The translations under genes were made by a program, and so were the position numbers. Below are positions 7,815 through 15,292 of a stretch of DNA of 64,000 nucleotides, piece by piece. The first letter of the stretch is position 1; every line of letters starts with the position of its first letter. The notes below the pieces were generated by a model. It was given only the letters and a program-made list of their open reading frames with translations, ran no database searches and was not told where the DNA came from. The stretch is from the NCBI GenBank assembly GCA_964452465.1, contig CAYVMD010000005.1, positions 1 through 64,000 of the forward strand, in the 5' to 3' direction. This stretch comes from CAYVMD01 sp964452465 (GTDB taxonomy: Bacteria; Armatimonadota; JACIXR01).

Positions 7815-8126
7815 TTAGACAAAGATGATGCCCTTTAGTTGGCTCTGGGCGGTGGCGTCCAAACCAGTGAGGAGGGAAGCCACCATAACGCCGTGGACGA
7901 ACATAAAGGAGCCCACAGGGGCATTGGTGGCGTCTACATCCTCACCGAGGACACCAACAGCCGTCTGGCGTCCATCCGTTGCAGAGGCACTATAGGGACC
8001 GTATTGACCTGACGCCGTTATCTTTCCCAGAACCGTGCCTGCTGTGAGTTTATACCCTTGAGCGATGGTTATGGGCATCCTCACATCCGTTCCATGTGCA
8101 GACTTGAGGAAGTTTGGCACTGCCAT
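7815..8126 (-). CDS. Capsid decoration protein
   Basis: 103 residues, almost entirely beta, with Gly/Ala/Thr-rich sequence. The segments IAQGYKLTAGTVLGKIT, TDGRQTAVGVL and PVGSFMFVHGVMVASLL fit the lambda gpD-like/head decoration pattern, where a trimer sits on the capsid surface. Position between the protease/scaffold gene and the major capsid gene is the standard one. Strong AGGAGGTGAT ribosome site. Confidence 0.7.
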   Translation of the reverse strand: MAVPNFLKSAHGTDVRMPITIAQGYKLTAGTVLGKITASGQYGPYSASATDGRQTAVGVLGEDVDATNAPVGSFMFVHGVMVASLLTGLDATAQSQLKGIIFV

Positions 8127-8140
8127 TTACACATCACCTC

Positions 8141-9556
8141 CTATTTGGTTTCAGTTTGAGATTGATAGCGAGAGAGGTAGGAAACCATCCTCTCCGCTAT
8201 CTTTTCTTCCATCTTCGCTGTTTCCTCTTCGGGAGGAAGCGTCTTGGATTTCTCCTCAAAATCAACCTTCTTCTGGTTCCTCAAGACCTCCAAGACCTTC
8301 TCCCTTTCCTCATCCCCAAGGGTGAGGAGGACATTCTCCCACTTCTCCTTCTCCGCTGGCGTTATTGAGCCCTTCTCCACCAATTCCTTGAGCGTCATCT
8401 CTATCCCCTTCCTTTTTTCCTCCTCTTCCCTCTTCCTCTTCTCCTCCTCCAATGCCTTTATCATCTCCTCCTTCTTCTGGAGTTCTGCCTTGAGTGCTTC
8501 TATCTCCTTCTTTGCTTCCTCCAACTCCAAGAGGGTCTTCTTGAACTCTATCAAGTTGAATTCACCTCCTTCCTCTTTTTCCTCAAACTCGGGGGCTTCC
8601 CGGTTGAATTCCTCATAATGTGCTTTGAGATGGTTGTAAACAGCCCTTCTATCCGCTTCGGGGATGTCCACTCCACCTCTTGCCCCCTTGAGAGCCGCCA
8701 TTGCCGCAACAACTCCTCGCCAGACAACGCAGAACCTGCCATCAACTATGTCGTGATGGGGTAGTTTGTAGGCGTAGAAGTTGTCAGCGTTCTCGGGGTC
8801 ATACCAAGCGAAGCCCTCACGGAACTTTGCCCAATCAATCGTCTCCTTCTCTCCCGAACCATCGGAGGATGCCCACTTGGAGAGCCTTCCTATTGCGGCG
8901 TTGGCGTCCCAAGGGGTATCCTCGGGTGCCTTATCGTAGGAGAGGGAGTGTCGCACAGCGGAAAGGCTCATAAACTCGGCTTCCTCAGCGAGGCTTTTGA
9001 ACCTCTGAGAAAGCCATCCAAACGCCGTGCTTATCGCATCCTTTATAGACACAATCATCACCTCCGTATTGGTTTTCAAACTCTCGAAAAAACGAGCCAC
9101 CTCAAATCCCCTTATTTTCTTGACTTGGGGATGGGCGACTATCGCTACTGCTCTCAATGCCTTGCCCCAGGGCTTCCCCTCATCGTCAACAAAATCAAGG
9201 TAGATTTCGCAGGAGACCTTTTTCCAAGTGCCTCTAACTATCTTTTCAAAGGCAATAGGCTCTGTTATCTCTGCATCGGCGTAGAGGACATCGCCCTTCG
9301 CTTTGACATCAATAATCCAACCTATGACTGCTTCTGCTTCATCTGTGTGGTCAACCTTGAGGGGGACATCGAGCCCAACCTTCTCCTTGAGGAGATGGAA
9401 GTTTTGGGCGATCTGTTGGATATCCTCGGGAGTGAAGGTAATGCCACGGTAGGAACCTGCGGCGAAGATTTCGATATCGTAGATGACCTGCTTGTCCTGA
9501 TGGGCTTCGGAGAACTTGATAACTCGAGGGGTGGAAAGGAATACATCTCCGTTCAT
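8141..9556 (-). CDS. Prohead protease with scaffold tail (Mu gpI-like)
   Basis: 471 residues in three parts. Residues about 1-170 fit the Mu I-type or DUF2213-like prohead protease (DIEIFAAGSYRGITFTPEDIQ, PLKVDHTDEAEAVIGWI, and a conserved AVAIVAHPQVK). Residues about 215-335 form a separate module with many conserved aromatics (WASSDGSGEKETIDWAKF, then FAWYDPENADNF, KLPHHD and WRGVVAAMAALKGARGG), a domain often carried by phage head proteins. Residues about 340-460 form a long, charged coiled coil of E and K, the expected scaffold. In Mu the protease and scaffold share a gene; here the middle domain is inserted between them. It overlaps the F-like gene by 4 bases. Confidence 0.8.
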   Translation of the reverse strand: MNGDVFLSTPRVIKFSEAHQDKQVIYDIEIFAAGSYRGITFTPEDIQQIAQNFHLLKEKVGLDVPLKVDHTDEAEAVIGWIIDVKAKGDVLYADAEITEPIAFEKIVRGTWKKVSCEIYLDFVDDEGKPWGKALRAVAIVAHPQVKKIRGFEVARFFESLKTNTEVMIVSIKDAISTAFGWLSQRFKSLAEEAEFMSLSAVRHSLSYDKAPEDTPWDANAAIGRLSKWASSDGSGEKETIDWAKFREGFAWYDPENADNFYAYKLPHHDIVDGRFCVVWRGVVAAMAALKGARGGVDIPEADRRAVYNHLKAHYEEFNREAPEFEEKEEGGEFNLIEFKKTLLELEEAKKEIEALKAELQKKEEMIKALEEEKRKREEEEKRKGIEMTLKELVEKGSITPAEKEKWENVLLTLGDEEREKVLEVLRNQKKVDFEEKSKTLPPEEETAKMEEKIAERMVSYLSRYQSQTETK

Positions 9557-10389
9557 GTTTTCACCTCCATATGGGAAACATCAGAAAAATGGCGAGTTCG
9601 CAGGGCTTCCCATATGCGTGGGAAGGTTCCGGGAAGTCCAAAACCATACTCCTTGAGCGGATTGGGGGGAAGAGTTTCAATAGGTGTGTGTTCAATCTCC
9701 TCACCTTCTTCAGGGAGGATAGGCGTCGCAACGCACCGGCACTGGAAATGGAAAGGTGGGAAGTATCCGTGTTCTGCCTCGCGTAGGCGAAGGATCTTCC
9801 CATCCATCGAGGCACAGAAATCGCATACAAAGGCGTCCAACACAGCGTCGATGCGAACAAACTCCACACCAGTGCGACGATAGGAGACCCACCGCCCCAG
9901 GGAGTAGCAACGCATGGTCTCTGTAGAGGCAATATTCCTCGCCCGCCCCACGTGAAACCCAAGGCGGTGACGCAAATCTTCCGCAATCTCCTCCATCCCC
10001 TTCCCTGCTTTCATCCCTTCCACGATAACTTGGCGGGCGATCTCCTTCGTTGTCTCCGCCTCCTTCCGAATAAGCCTCCCTGCCTGAGTAAGGAAGATGA
10101 GCCACACATCCTCATCTGTGATGGGGAACTCCTGAAAACGCTGTTCCTGTATCTCCTCCCGAGCATGCTGAAGCCCCATCTCCCATGCCCTCCGCCAATA
10201 TGCTTCGTAGAGGGGACGAAGTATCGCCTCGAAGCCCGGCTGGATTTGAGCCGGCTCGTATCCCTCCCGGATCTGATGGATGATGAACTCCGCCCTTGCC
10301 ACCGAAACGGAGATATAGTCCTTCATGAAACGCTCTTCTATGTCGTCAAGTAAAGGTTTCACCCTTCGCAGGTTTTCCACCACTTTCAT
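9553..10389 (-). CDS. Minor head protein, Mu gpF / SPP1 gp7-like
   Basis: 278 residues. A long helical N-terminal part (1-165) is followed by the phage head morphogenesis domain: ARNIASTETMRCYSLGRW, then DAFVCDFCASMDGK and PPFHFQCRC. The paired C-x-x-C and H-x-x-C-x-C residues suggest a zinc site, as seen in many members. In SPP1 the gp7 protein binds the portal and affects DNA delivery, and here the gene overlaps the portal gene's end by 4 bases. Confidence 0.82.
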   Translation of the reverse strand: MKVVENLRRVKPLLDDIEERFMKDYISVSVARAEFIIHQIREGYEPAQIQPGFEAILRPLYEAYWRRAWEMGLQHAREEIQEQRFQEFPITDEDVWLIFLTQAGRLIRKEAETTKEIARQVIVEGMKAGKGMEEIAEDLRHRLGFHVGRARNIASTETMRCYSLGRWVSYRRTGVEFVRIDAVLDAFVCDFCASMDGKILRLREAEHGYFPPFHFQCRCVATPILPEEGEEIEHTPIETLPPNPLKEYGFGLPGTFPRIWEALRTRHFSDVSHMEVKT

Positions 10390-11663
10390 CTTCCGCGCCC
10401 CTCCGGTGGCTGTGTTTCAATGAGGCGAGGTGGATATGGTTCTTCCCTTTCCTGTGCTGGTGCCTTCTCCTCTTCCTCCTCAATCGTTTCCATCCCCGCC
10501 AACTCGCGTAGCACATTCTCATCCGCCCGGGTGAAGTGGAATGCGCCCAACGGATAGAGACGGAAGACCATATCCACGACTTCACGGATATCCACCTGCG
10601 ATTTTGCTCGGAACTTTACTGTGCCCACAGGGGTTCCCTCTCCAAAATTCAACTCCACCAGCCTGCGGAATAATTGCTCCTCCAAAACTGCCTTCAATTC
10701 CCTTATTAGCCCCTCCAACATCATCTGGAAAACCGACTGGTGAACAACCGCCTGTGCCCTCGTTCCATATTCCGCCTCGGAAACAAGGAGAGAGGGGGTG
10801 AGAAGTGCCCTGAGTATCTGGACATCGTGATAGCGGATAGCACTCTCAAATAGTTCGCCTTGGGAAGGTATCTTCTCAAAGGAAACCTCTGCCCCTCCCG
10901 ATAGGATGAGGGAAGAGCGATTGCGTAAATCCTCCATAATATGCCTCATAACCTCAATCAATTTCTCCTGCCTCTGATGGATGGGGCAATATGCAGGCAT
11001 CTCTGCTTGAGGGATGGTGACGATACCAAGGGGAGTTGCCTGCCTTTCCAGATGGGTATTCCACAGGCGAATGAGGGTTTGTTTGATGAACCAATGTTGA
11101 TAGGCAGGGCGAAGAAGGGAATTCCCCCAAGGATTTTGGAACTCCCCTCCAAAAGACCAAAGGATGGTGCGGTCAAGGGGCAACTCTATCTCCTCCCCAC
11201 CTACTCGCTGGACGATACGCTGAACATTCCCCTTCTCATCTATCTCTATGCCAGTGGGATATATGGAGACAGGATTGAGCACCTTTACCTTCTTAAGCCC
11301 AACTTTCCCATCAAAAGGCTGGTAGACTATCTCGGCAACGGAAAAGCCCGCCCATAAGGCGGAAAGCAGTTCGTAGATGACATCATGAAGAGTGCCCTGC
11401 ATAGCAGAAAGCGAAGAGAGGACGAAATCCTCCACTTCGGGGGCTTCTGGGTTCTGGTATCCGACGAGACGCCCGAGGACTGAGAGGCGTATGAATTCTA
11501 TGCCCGCCCGCACCACAGGATCAGTGCGGAACATCGCCCAATAGGTGGTGAGGTCTATCTCCCCTGGGGAAACGCCGTAGGGGAGGAAGGCAAACGCAAG
11601 GGTGCTCCCCCACCCGAAGGTGGGAGTTATCACTGCTTTGCTTACTTCTTCATTCGTCGCCAT
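10386..11663 (-). CDS. Portal protein (DUF935, Mu gp29-like)
   Basis: 425 residues. Typical DUF935 portal motifs: MFRTDPVVRAGIEFIRLSVLG, a GFSVAEIVYQPFDG segment, GGEFQNPWGNSLLRPAYQHWF, and the C-terminal ELNFGEGTPVGTVKF. The dodecameric portal is the DNA channel and the docking site of terminase. Only AGGA lies before the ATG, and it falls in the 3' flank of a strong terminator hairpin, so the message start for this gene matters (see promoter at 11735-11762). C-terminal 40 residues are acidic and Pro-rich. Confidence 0.85.
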   Translation of the reverse strand: MATNEEVSKAVITPTFGWGSTLAFAFLPYGVSPGEIDLTTYWAMFRTDPVVRAGIEFIRLSVLGRLVGYQNPEAPEVEDFVLSSLSAMQGTLHDVIYELLSALWAGFSVAEIVYQPFDGKVGLKKVKVLNPVSIYPTGIEIDEKGNVQRIVQRVGGEEIELPLDRTILWSFGGEFQNPWGNSLLRPAYQHWFIKQTLIRLWNTHLERQATPLGIVTIPQAEMPAYCPIHQRQEKLIEVMRHIMEDLRNRSSLILSGGAEVSFEKIPSQGELFESAIRYHDVQILRALLTPSLLVSEAEYGTRAQAVVHQSVFQMMLEGLIRELKAVLEEQLFRRLVELNFGEGTPVGTVKFRAKSQVDIREVVDMVFRLYPLGAFHFTRADENVLRELAGMETIEEEEEKAPAQEREEPYPPRLIETQPPEGRGR

Positions 11664-11683
11664 TTTTTTGTCCTAACAAAAAA

Positions 11684-11709
11684 GGGAGGCGGTCTTTTGA
11701 CCGCCTCCC
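11684..11709 (-). terminator. Rho-independent terminator between terL block and portal
   Basis: GGGAGGCGGTC and GACCGCCTCCC form a perfect 11-bp GC-rich stem with a 4-base loop. On the minus strand it is followed by TTTTTTGTT. It starts only about 19 bases after the predicted transcription start of the promoter at 11735-11762 and ends about 20 bases before the portal ATG. It would stop read-through from terL and most transcripts from that promoter. Confidence 0.85.
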
Positions 11710-11734
11710 TTCGTAGGGTCGGCTATCTATATAT

Positions 11735-11762
11735 ATTATAGCACAATCCGCGTAAAGGTCAA
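11735..11762 (-). promoter_or_regulatory. Strong sigma70-type promoter facing the portal operon
   Basis: On the minus strand TTGACC (11762-11757) is separated by 16 bases from TATAAT (11740-11735), preceded by TGTGC. The -35 overlaps the stop codon of the small gene upstream. Predicted start near 11728, followed at once by the terminator hairpin at 11709-11684, giving a promoter-terminator pair. Confidence 0.75.
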
Positions 11763-11968
11763 CCCACCTTCACGCGAATTTTCACTTCATAATAAACCGC
11801 CCTCCCCTCGTGCACCACAATCTCCACCCGCCCAAAATCCAGCCCCAATAACTCCACCAGCGCCTGCAGATGTCCTTCAATCAGTTTCTTCTTGGGCTCT
11901 TCACTGAATTTCAAATATGCTCTTGGCTGTTTCAATCTTCCACTCTCCTCCTGCTCGAATGCCCGCAC
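11759..11968 (-). CDS. Small phage protein between terL and portal
   Basis: Up to 69 residues from a GTG at 11968, overlapping the 3' end of terL in another frame. A TTG codon twelve codons in, with AGGAGG 11 bases before it, is an alternative start (LKQPRAYLKFSEEPKKK). The sequence is charged, with a helix (KKKLIEGHLQALVELLG) and a beta hairpin (VEIVVHEGRAVYYEVKIRVKV), and looks coding. Function unknown. Confidence 0.55.
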   Translation of the reverse strand: MRAFEQEESGRLKQPRAYLKFSEEPKKKLIEGHLQALVELLGLDFGRVEIVVHEGRAVYYEVKIRVKVG

Positions 11969-13238
11969 AAGCCAACGCTAATGCCCAAGCGGCGTCATCG
12001 TGCCCCTTCGCTGAATACTTGTCCCTCTCTATAGCGTGCAACTGGAGAATTAACTCGGAGTTCCTCGGTATCTTTAGTTGCCCTCTCTCCATAAGCCCTC
12101 TCAAATTGGTCATCATCGCCTCCTTGTTCTGCTGAGTAAAATGTATTCCCTCTATCAAGTTCCCCCAACGCCTCCCTAACTCCTCCGCTAAAGGCATTCC
12201 CATCCCCGTGCGATCTATATATACCTTTAAAGGCTTATATATCCTGATGAGGTCTTCTATCCTCCTGAATGCCTCATTGAAAGGCATTTTGAAGTTTATC
12301 TCCAAATTGACGAGATGGCAGAAACCTTGGAAGGGCTGATAAACAAGTGCTATCGCTGTAGCATCCCTCGTCCTTCCTATATCCACCCCGAGGTAGAAGT
12401 AGCCCTTGGTCATATCCGCTGGTGGCATATCGTCCAATATGCTGTTGATGATGACATCGTAGGGGAAGAAGGAACCTACATCGGATAGGAAGGCACATTC
12501 ATATTCCTGCTGAAAGCCCTCAATGGTGGGGAAGGAACGAAATATCTCCTTCAACTCTGGTGTGCCGAACTTCTCCACCCTCTCCTCCGTTGTCATCTTC
12601 TCGGCATTGAGGCGCGCCTCCACTATATCTTTGCAGAAAACGGGGCAATACCACCAAGGTATCTTCTTCCGCTTATAAAGGGGATATTTCTCCTCATTGG
12701 TGAATATCTCATAGAAAAGCCCCCGAGCACCCAAGGGAGTGGAGGCGATGTGAACTTCATAGCCTCGGGAGGCAAGGGGAAGGGCGGCGGTGAATATCTC
12801 CTCATCCTCTCGGAAGTGGGCAAACTCATCAAGGTAGAGGTGCCCCGAGCGTCCCCGAAGACCAGCGGAGCAGGGGAGGGAGAGAAGACGGGAACCGTTG
12901 GAGAAGGCTATCTCTTGAAGGCTATCCCTGACGAGGCGAATGCTACGCCTGACCTCCTTGGGTAGGTTATAGAAGAGAAGGCGGGCATAGCGTATTTTCT
13001 CTTCTGCGTCCCTTTGGTTGAGGGAAAGGAAGAGGGCAGTGTAGGGTGGGGAATAGATGGCATAATGGAGGGCACGAGCGGCAAAGGCGTAGGAAAATCC
13101 CACCTGCCTCGCCTTGAGAGTAATGGTAAAGCGCGAAGCCTCCCGGAGGAATGCCTGTTGGTAGTGGTATAACATCTGAATAATTATAGAAGGAAACCGC
13201 AAAATATCAACAGGATAATAGGCATAATGTAAGGACAT
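11901..13238 (-). CDS. Terminase large subunit (Mu gp28-like)
   Basis: 445 residues from the first ATG. ATPase domain: deviant Walker A KARQVGFS (about 42-49) with the R-Q-x-G-x-S form usual in this group, and Walker B LYLDEF (about 134-139). RNase H-like nuclease domain: acidic residues in FYLGVDIGRTRD, VYIDRTGMG and GHDDAAW. The enzyme cuts and pumps DNA into the head with the portal. The first ATG lies in comM sequence across the junction. Family members usually begin close to the segment MLYHYQQAFL (ATG at 13175), so the first 21 residues may not be native. No small subunit is visible. Confidence 0.85.
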   Translation of the reverse strand: MSLHYAYYPVDILRFPSIIIQMLYHYQQAFLREASRFTITLKARQVGFSYAFAARALHYAIYSPPYTALFLSLNQRDAEEKIRYARLLFYNLPKEVRRSIRLVRDSLQEIAFSNGSRLLSLPCSAGLRGRSGHLYLDEFAHFREDEEIFTAALPLASRGYEVHIASTPLGARGLFYEIFTNEEKYPLYKRKKIPWWYCPVFCKDIVEARLNAEKMTTEERVEKFGTPELKEIFRSFPTIEGFQQEYECAFLSDVGSFFPYDVIINSILDDMPPADMTKGYFYLGVDIGRTRDATAIALVYQPFQGFCHLVNLEINFKMPFNEAFRRIEDLIRIYKPLKVYIDRTGMGMPLAEELGRRWGNLIEGIHFTQQNKEAMMTNLRGLMERGQLKIPRNSELILQLHAIERDKYSAKGHDDAAWALALACAGIRAGGEWKIETAKSIFEIQ

Positions 13239-13881
13239 TGTGTCCTCCCGCAGCTGCTACCTCCAGGGCTCTCTTGGCGTACTCCTGCCCCTTTACCTCG
13301 CTGAAATCGACATCGTATTCTATCTCCTCCCCGGAGGGCACTCCCTTACAGGGGATGGGGTTAAGTTTGGTATCGCCCTGAAGGAAGGCAACTGCCTCCG
13401 CAAGGGTGGAGACCGCATAAGCCTCCGCCCCCTGCACATAGGAAGCCTCCTCCGCATTGACCGCAGGAAGGAGGATCTTCTTCCCTTCTTCCTTAGCCTT
13501 GAGGACTATGGGGAAGATGCCCGAGACCCCACGCACCGTGCCGTCCAGGGTCAACTCGCCTATTATCACGAAATCTAAGAGGTTGTCCGCCTTTATCTGT
13601 TCCGTGGCGGATAATACCCCCACCGCAATGCTTAAATCGAAGAGAGAGCCTTCCTTGCGGATGTCGGCGGGGGCGAGGTTTATGGTGAGTCGGCGGTTGA
13701 GGGGGAAATCGTATCCGCTGTTCTTGATGGCGGACCTTACCCTTTCCCTTGCCTCCTGAACGGAGGGATCGGGAAGCCCCACGATGGTCGTCTTGGGCAT
13801 CCCAAAGGAGGCATCCGCCTCCACTTCCACTATATACGCATCAACTCCCACTACTGCACCGCTTAGCGTCTTGGCGAACAT
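13231..13881 (-). pseudogene. comM: comM (yifB) 5' fragment, truncated by prophage
   Basis: About 217 residues of the ComM/YifB family (Mg-chelatase-like AAA+ protein; branch-migration helicase acting in natural transformation). The N-terminal Lon-S5-like domain is complete (FAKTLSGAVVGVDAYIVEVE, then GLPDPSVQEARERVRSAI and LNRRLTINLAPADIRKEG). It reads into FSEVKGQEYAKRALEVAAAGG-His-Asn-Val-Leu. In intact homologues the next residues are the Walker A loop (GPPGSGKT). Here the frame instead gives Thr-Leu-Cys-Leu-Leu-Ser-Cys and a stop at 13207. The entire ATPase is therefore separated from this part. Last gene of the ffh operon, 1 base after yraN. The 3' half is presumably beyond the left window edge. 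Confidence 0.88.
13232..13246. other. Palindrome at the comM/prophage junction
   Basis: AGGACA-TTG-TGTCCT, a perfect 6-bp inverted repeat with a 3-base centre. It is comM coding sequence (codons for Gly-His-Asn-Val-Leu), and recognisable comM homology ends at its edge. It could be the core or arm of an attachment site, or chance. The other junction is needed to judge. Confidence 0.45.
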
Positions 13882-13882
13882 C

Positions 13883-14233
13883 TCAGAAGGTGTCCCTTAT
13901 CAGCCTGGCTTTTCCTTTCTTCAACAACACTTCTACCACCTCGAATCTAACGGGAACATCGCCCAACCCCTGGCTTTGAAGATAGAGGAGGGCGACATCC
14001 TGCATCTTTTCTTTCTTCTCCTCCGTCACCGCCTCCGCCCCCATCCCCCACTTATCTCCGCTCCTCGTCTTAACCTCCACGAAGACTATGTCTTCCTTGT
14101 CCTTGGCGATTATGTCTATCTCCCCCAATCTGGTTCGGAAATTGGAGGCGAGGAGTTGGTAGCCGAGGGAGGTGAGGAAGCGCCTCGCTATCTCCTCCCC
14201 GAATTTCCCCTTCTTTATTTTATCCTTTTCCAT
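13883..14233 (-). CDS. yraN: YraN / UPF0102 family nuclease-like protein
   Basis: 116 residues from the ATG at 14233, chosen because GGGGAG precedes it and the family starts with a KGKFGEEIA helix; a longer reading only adds translated lepB sequence. Restriction-endonuclease-like fold with the family motif GEIDIIAKDKEDIVFVEVKTR, which contains the D-x(n)-E-x-K catalytic triad. Overlaps the end of lepB by 19 bases. The family often lies beside comM/yifB and rnhB. Its exact cell role is not settled. Confidence 0.88.
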   Translation of the reverse strand: MEKDKIKKGKFGEEIARRFLTSLGYQLLASNFRTRLGEIDIIAKDKEDIVFVEVKTRSGDKWGMGAEAVTEEKKEKMQDVALLYLQSQGLGDVPVRFEVVEVLLKKGKARLIRDTF

Positions 14234-14931
14234 CTCCCCACCGGCCACCAGATGAAGAGAGCCCTTCCGGTTATCCTGTCCCGGGAGAGAGGACCCCACA
14301 CATGGCTATCGCTGGAGTCGTTGCGGTTATCCCCCATAACGAAGTAGTGGTGGGGAGGAACCTTGTAGGGACCGAATTCGTAGTAGGGCTCCTCGTAGAT
14401 GTAGGGTTCGTTCAAGGGGTTCCCGTTCACGAACACCACACCATCCCTTACCTCCACCACATCGCCCGGCAGACCGATGACCCTTTTTATGAAGTTCCTC
14501 TGGGCGGGATCGGCGTTGGGGGGAGCGCGGAAGACGATGATCTCCCCTCGCTTGGGATCCCGGATGTGATAGATGAATTTGTCCGCCATTATCCTGTCCC
14601 CTTCCTGGAGGGTGGGGACCATGGAGGCGGAGGGAATGAGAAATGCCTGGATGATGAAGGGGTTGACGACCACGACAACCACTGCCACCGCCAAGGCTAT
14701 TGATTCGAAGAAGTCGGCGGCGGAATGCTTCCATTGCCTCGCCTTCTCCCCTACTGCTTCCTTTCGGGCGGTTATGGAGGCGAAGGCGCGAAAGAACCCG
14801 TCTATGAACCTTTGCCAAAAGGAAAGCCCTATGGCCATCAAGCCGCGCAGGGCGAGCGCCCCCACCCCTATAGCATATAGTTTCCAGGCTTCCCTTATCT
14901 CCCTGAGGATATCGGCGAGGGAGATGTGCAT
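14215..14931 (-). CDS. lepB: Signal peptidase I
   Basis: 238 residues. Catalytic Ser in IPSASMVPTLQEGDRI and general-base Lys in RNFIKRVIGLPGD, followed by the conserved GDNRNDSSDSHVWGPL (box E). A membrane segment precedes the catalytic domain (about 76-95). An unusually long N-terminal part of about 75 residues with an additional hydrophobic stretch (21-35) comes before it. Removes signal peptides outside the membrane, including probably those of the giant glycosidases here. Placement after rplS is as in many Gram-positive genomes. Confidence 0.95.
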   Translation of the reverse strand: MHISLADILREIREAWKLYAIGVGALALRGLMAIGLSFWQRFIDGFFRAFASITARKEAVGEKARQWKHSAADFFESIALAVAVVVVVVNPFIIQAFLIPSASMVPTLQEGDRIMADKFIYHIRDPKRGEIIVFRAPPNADPAQRNFIKRVIGLPGDVVEVRDGVVFVNGNPLNEPYIYEEPYYEFGPYKVPPHHYFVMGDNRNDSSDSHVWGPLSRDRITGRALFIWWPVGRWKRIK

Positions 14932-14935
14932 GATT

Positions 14936-15292
14936 TTATCGTTTCTCTTTTATCCTCGCCGATTTGCCCTTTCTCTCCCGCAGATAATAAAGGCGCGCTC
15001 GCCTTACATCGCCCTTCCTGACCACCTCTATCTTGGCGATCATGGGGGAATAGAGGGGGTAGGTCTTTTCCACTCCCACTCCGCCGTGGGATATCTTGCG
15101 AACGGTGAAGGTGGCGGAGAGCCCACGGCCTCGCCTTCTTATCACCACTCCCTCGAAGACCTGGATCCTTTCTCTATCCGCCTGCCTCAGTATCTGATGG
15201 ACCCTCACTTGGTCGCCGGGGCCGAATTCCGGCACCTCTTTTAGGTAGGGTTCCTCAATGGCTTTAAGAAGCGCTTCTCCTTTCATACTCAT
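14936..15292 (-). CDS. rplS: 50S ribosomal protein L19
   Basis: 118 residues, full length for the family. Conserved FGPGDQVRVHQILRQADRERIQVFEGVVI and the HGGVGVEKTYPLYSPMI motif near the 30S interface. The ATG overlaps the trmD stop (ATGA). Binds at the junction of the two ribosomal subunits. Confidence 0.97.
   Translation of the reverse strand: MSMKGEALLKAIEEPYLKEVPEFGPGDQVRVHQILRQADRERIQVFEGVVIRRRGRGLSATFTVRKISHGGVGVEKTYPLYSPMIAKIEVVRKGDVRRARLYYLRERKGKSARIKEKR

Larger units (their letters stand above)
1..13230 (-). mobile_element. Prophage, structural half, inserted in comM
   Basis: A continuous run of minus-strand phage genes with almost no intergenic space: terL, a small gene, portal, F-like minor head protein, protease/scaffold, decoration, major capsid, connectors, tail tube, frameshifted tail chaperone, tape measure, Ig-domain protein, gpG-like protein and endolysin. 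Head genes resemble those of Mu/B3-type transposable phages, while the tail genes are of the siphovirus kind. The right end is sharp: comM coding sequence stops near 13231 and phage sequence begins. The left end, and any integrase, transposase, repressor or early genes, lie outside the window. Whether it is active, defective or an assembly join cannot be told from this piece. Confidence 0.85.
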
